Positions 23,845-24,808 of a DNA stretch of 24,808 nt are shown here, piece after piece. The stretch lies in assembly GCA_964640935.1 (NCBI GenBank), contig CAZXIY010000009.1, forward strand, positions 1 to 24,808, read 5' to 3'. Position 1 is the first letter of the stretch. Each line of letters opens with the position of its first letter. The position numbers and the translations under genes were made by a program. Origin of the DNA: CAZXIY01 sp964640935 (GTDB taxonomy: Archaea > Thermoplasmatota > Thermoplasmata > Methanomassiliicoccales > Methanomethylophilaceae). A model generated the notes under the pieces. The model ran no database searches, was not told the origin of the DNA, and saw nothing but the letters and a program-made list of their open reading frames with translations.

Positions 23845-24600
23845 CTATTCATCGTAGTTGTCCATGAGTATCTTGGCCAATTCGAAGTATTTCTTTCCCA
23901 TTTCGGAGTCAGGTGCATATTCGACGACGGTCATGCCGTTCTCCTCCGCCTCTTGGACGGTATCGCTGCGCGGGAGAACGATCGTGACAGGAACGCCCAT
24001 CTCATCTGCGGTCTTCGTGACGAGTTCGAGTTCGTTCTTGACATTCCTGGAGTTGAGTATGAGTCCCTTCACTTTGGCGTATCCGCGCATGGAGTTGTTC
24101 ACAACGGATTGTCCGATGTTCTTTGCCGCGAACAGGGCCATCTTCTCTCCGGAAGTGACGATGTAGATATCTTTGGCGTAGCCGTTCCTTATGGGAAGAG
24201 CGAAACCGCCGCAAACCACGTCGCCGAGGACATCGTATAAGATCACATCGGGCTTGTATTTCTCATAAGCATTGAGAAGATCGAGCTGCTCGAATGCGGC
24301 GATCACGCCTCTTCCGGCGCATCCGCATCCCGGTTTAGGCCCCCCGGTCTCGACGCAGAAGACGCCTTCCGTGCCTATCTTCACGACCTCGTCAGGATTA
24401 TTTATCTTGCCCTTCTCGGACAATGTCGCGAGAACCGTCGGGATGCTGACACCGCCGGTGAGGTTCACCGTGGAGTCCGCCTTCGGATCGCATCCGATCT
24501 GCATGACCCTGTAACCCATTTTTGCCAGGGCGACGGACAGATTGGAGACCGTTGTTGATTTTCCGATCCCGCCTTTCCCGTAGATCGCTATCTTCTTCAT
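23845..24600 (-). CDS. cfbC: NifH-like reductase, probably CfbC of coenzyme F430 synthesis; ends in TAG
   Basis: 251 residues of the NifH/BchL/CfbC family, an ATP-driven electron donor. P-loop GKGGIGKST (8-16); the two cysteines that hold the intersubunit 4Fe-4S cluster are C94 (CGCAGRG) and C130 (GDVVCGG). In methanogens the homologue CfbC works with CfbD in reductive cyclisation of the Ni-sirohydrochlorin diamide on the way to F430. I infer CfbC because neither nifDK nor nifEN is near, and no cfbD is seen in the window either. The start is ATG 24600 (GGTG ribosome binding site 5 nt upstream), overlapping the tiny upstream ORF. The stop is TAG, with TAA in frame seven codons later (23826-23824). 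Read-through would add a pyrrolysine and six residues. Confidence 0.85.
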   Translation of the reverse strand: MKKIAIYGKGGIGKSTTVSNLSVALAKMGYRVMQIGCDPKADSTVNLTGGVSIPTVLATLSEKGKINNPDEVVKIGTEGVFCVETGGPKPGCGCAGRGVIAAFEQLDLLNAYEKYKPDVILYDVLGDVVCGGFALPIRNGYAKDIYIVTSGEKMALFAAKNIGQSVVNNSMRGYAKVKGLILNSRNVKNELELVTKTADEMGVPVTIVLPRSDTVQEAEENGMTVVEYAPDSEMGKKYFELAKILMDNYDE

Positions 24601-24701
24601 CTTAACACCGAACGCCACTGGACCGCTTTCATACGATTAAATGTTACCCTGTACGGAATTTCGACTGGATTGGCCTTGTATCCGTAGGCATCGGATTTCA
24701 T
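24597..24701 (-). CDS. Tiny ORF (34 aa) coupled on both sides by ATGA overlaps
   Basis: A 34-residue basic ORF starting MKSDAYGYKANPVEIP. Its ATG overlaps the TGA of the preceding gene, and its TGA overlaps the ATG of cfbC, both as ATGA. A GGAAGG stretch lies 3 nt before its start. I do not recognise the peptide. It could be a real small protein or a translational bridge that couples cfbC to the upstream gene. It also contains a TATA-like ATTTAATCG (near 24640) that could be a separate cfbC promoter, in which case the ORF would be chance. Confidence 0.4.
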   Translation of the reverse strand: MKSDAYGYKANPVEIPYRVTFNRMKAVQWRSVLR

Positions 24702-24808
24702 ATGCCTTCCTTTGAGACCCTGTATTCGCCTACGAAACGGTCAGTATGTCTGATAATATCGTCAGCATAGAATCTTATATGCTCTCTCCAGAACAGCTTG
24801 CTGCTCAC
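24698..24808 (-). CDS. C-terminal end of an unrecognised gene (5' end beyond window)
   Basis: The last 36 codons of a minus-strand gene entering from the right edge. The visible end (KLFWREHIRFYADDIIRHTD, then RFVGEYRVSKEGI) has a protein-like composition and ends in TGA overlapping the next ATG. It has no recognisable motif. It appears to be in one operon with the tiny ORF and cfbC. One would look for F430-synthesis genes here, but the fragment does not show it. Confidence 0.5.
   Translation of the reverse strand: MSSKLFWREHIRFYADDIIRHTDRFVGEYRVSKEGI

Noticed and set aside
1..24808. Mobile elements, prophage or integration sites
   Set aside because: No transposase, integrase, terminal repeats or duplicated tRNA end was seen.

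Overview
The window looks like a chromosomal segment of a methanogenic archaeon of the Thermoplasmata, most likely the order Methanomassiliicoccales. The archaeal markers are a bifunctional fructose-1,6-bisphosphate aldolase/phosphatase, an archaeal short triosephosphate isomerase, an archaeal DnaG, a LonB-type AAA+ ATPase, an archaeal-type aspartyl-tRNA synthetase, a long TrpB2, and TATA boxes about 26-28 nt upstream of many start codons (leaderless transcripts). A CfbC/NifH-like protein points to coenzyme F430 synthesis, so to a methanogen. An amber (TAG) codon lies inside an otherwise intact dnaG, and the only TAG at the end of a gene has an in-frame TAA seven codons later. Both fit a pyrrolysine-decoding lineage such as Methanomassiliicoccales. 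The assignment is an inference: no rRNA and no pyl genes are in the window.

Layout. 1-1817 (minus): sbcD then sbcC (cut by the window edge), an Mre11/Rad50-like pair joined by an ATGA overlap. 2029-2116 (minus): tRNA-Ser(UGA) with its own TATA box. 2242-4308 (minus): XPD/DinG-type Fe-S helicase with a zinc ribbon. 4387-4683 (plus): small hypothetical gene, convergent with a TPR protein at 4677-5597 (minus). 5723-9283 (plus): operon of pdxY-type pyridoxal kinase, GNAT acetyltransferase, YgiQ-type radical SAM protein and Sel1-repeat protein, ending in a strong hairpin plus T-run. 9337-10644 (minus) aspS and 10791-12116 (plus) trpB2 are divergent; a TTGTACAA palindrome abuts the trpB2 TATA box. 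12218-14030 (plus): overlapping FBP aldolase/phosphatase and triosephosphate isomerase genes, a gluconeogenic unit. 14098-16504 (plus): a secreted, membrane-anchored lamin-tail/phospholipase-D-like protein and a RimI-like acetyltransferase. 16489-19772 (minus): dnaG with its in-frame amber codon, overlapping a LonB-like ATPase that lacks the protease domain. 19773-20070: a gap without protein genes that holds a strong TATA box and a probable structured RNA or long dnaG leader. 20071-23711 (minus): a second nuclease/ATPase pair (YhaO/SbcD-like and YhaN-like with two membrane helices). 23845-24808 (minus): cfbC-like gene, a tiny ORF joined by ATGA overlaps on both sides, and the end of an unrecognised gene.

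The genes are mostly housekeeping: DNA repair and replication (two Mre11/Rad50-like pairs, XPD-like helicase, DnaG), translation (tRNA-Ser, AspRS), central carbon flow (FBPA/P with TIM), cofactors (pyridoxal phosphate, F430) and tryptophan synthesis. No insertion sequence, CRISPR array, prophage or integration site was seen.

The most interesting signals are the TAG codon at a normally lysine position inside the Toprim domain of DnaG, the protease-less LonB with a zinc ribbon where LonB membrane helices usually sit, the candidate RNA upstream of dnaG, and the TGTACA motif at the trpB2 promoter.
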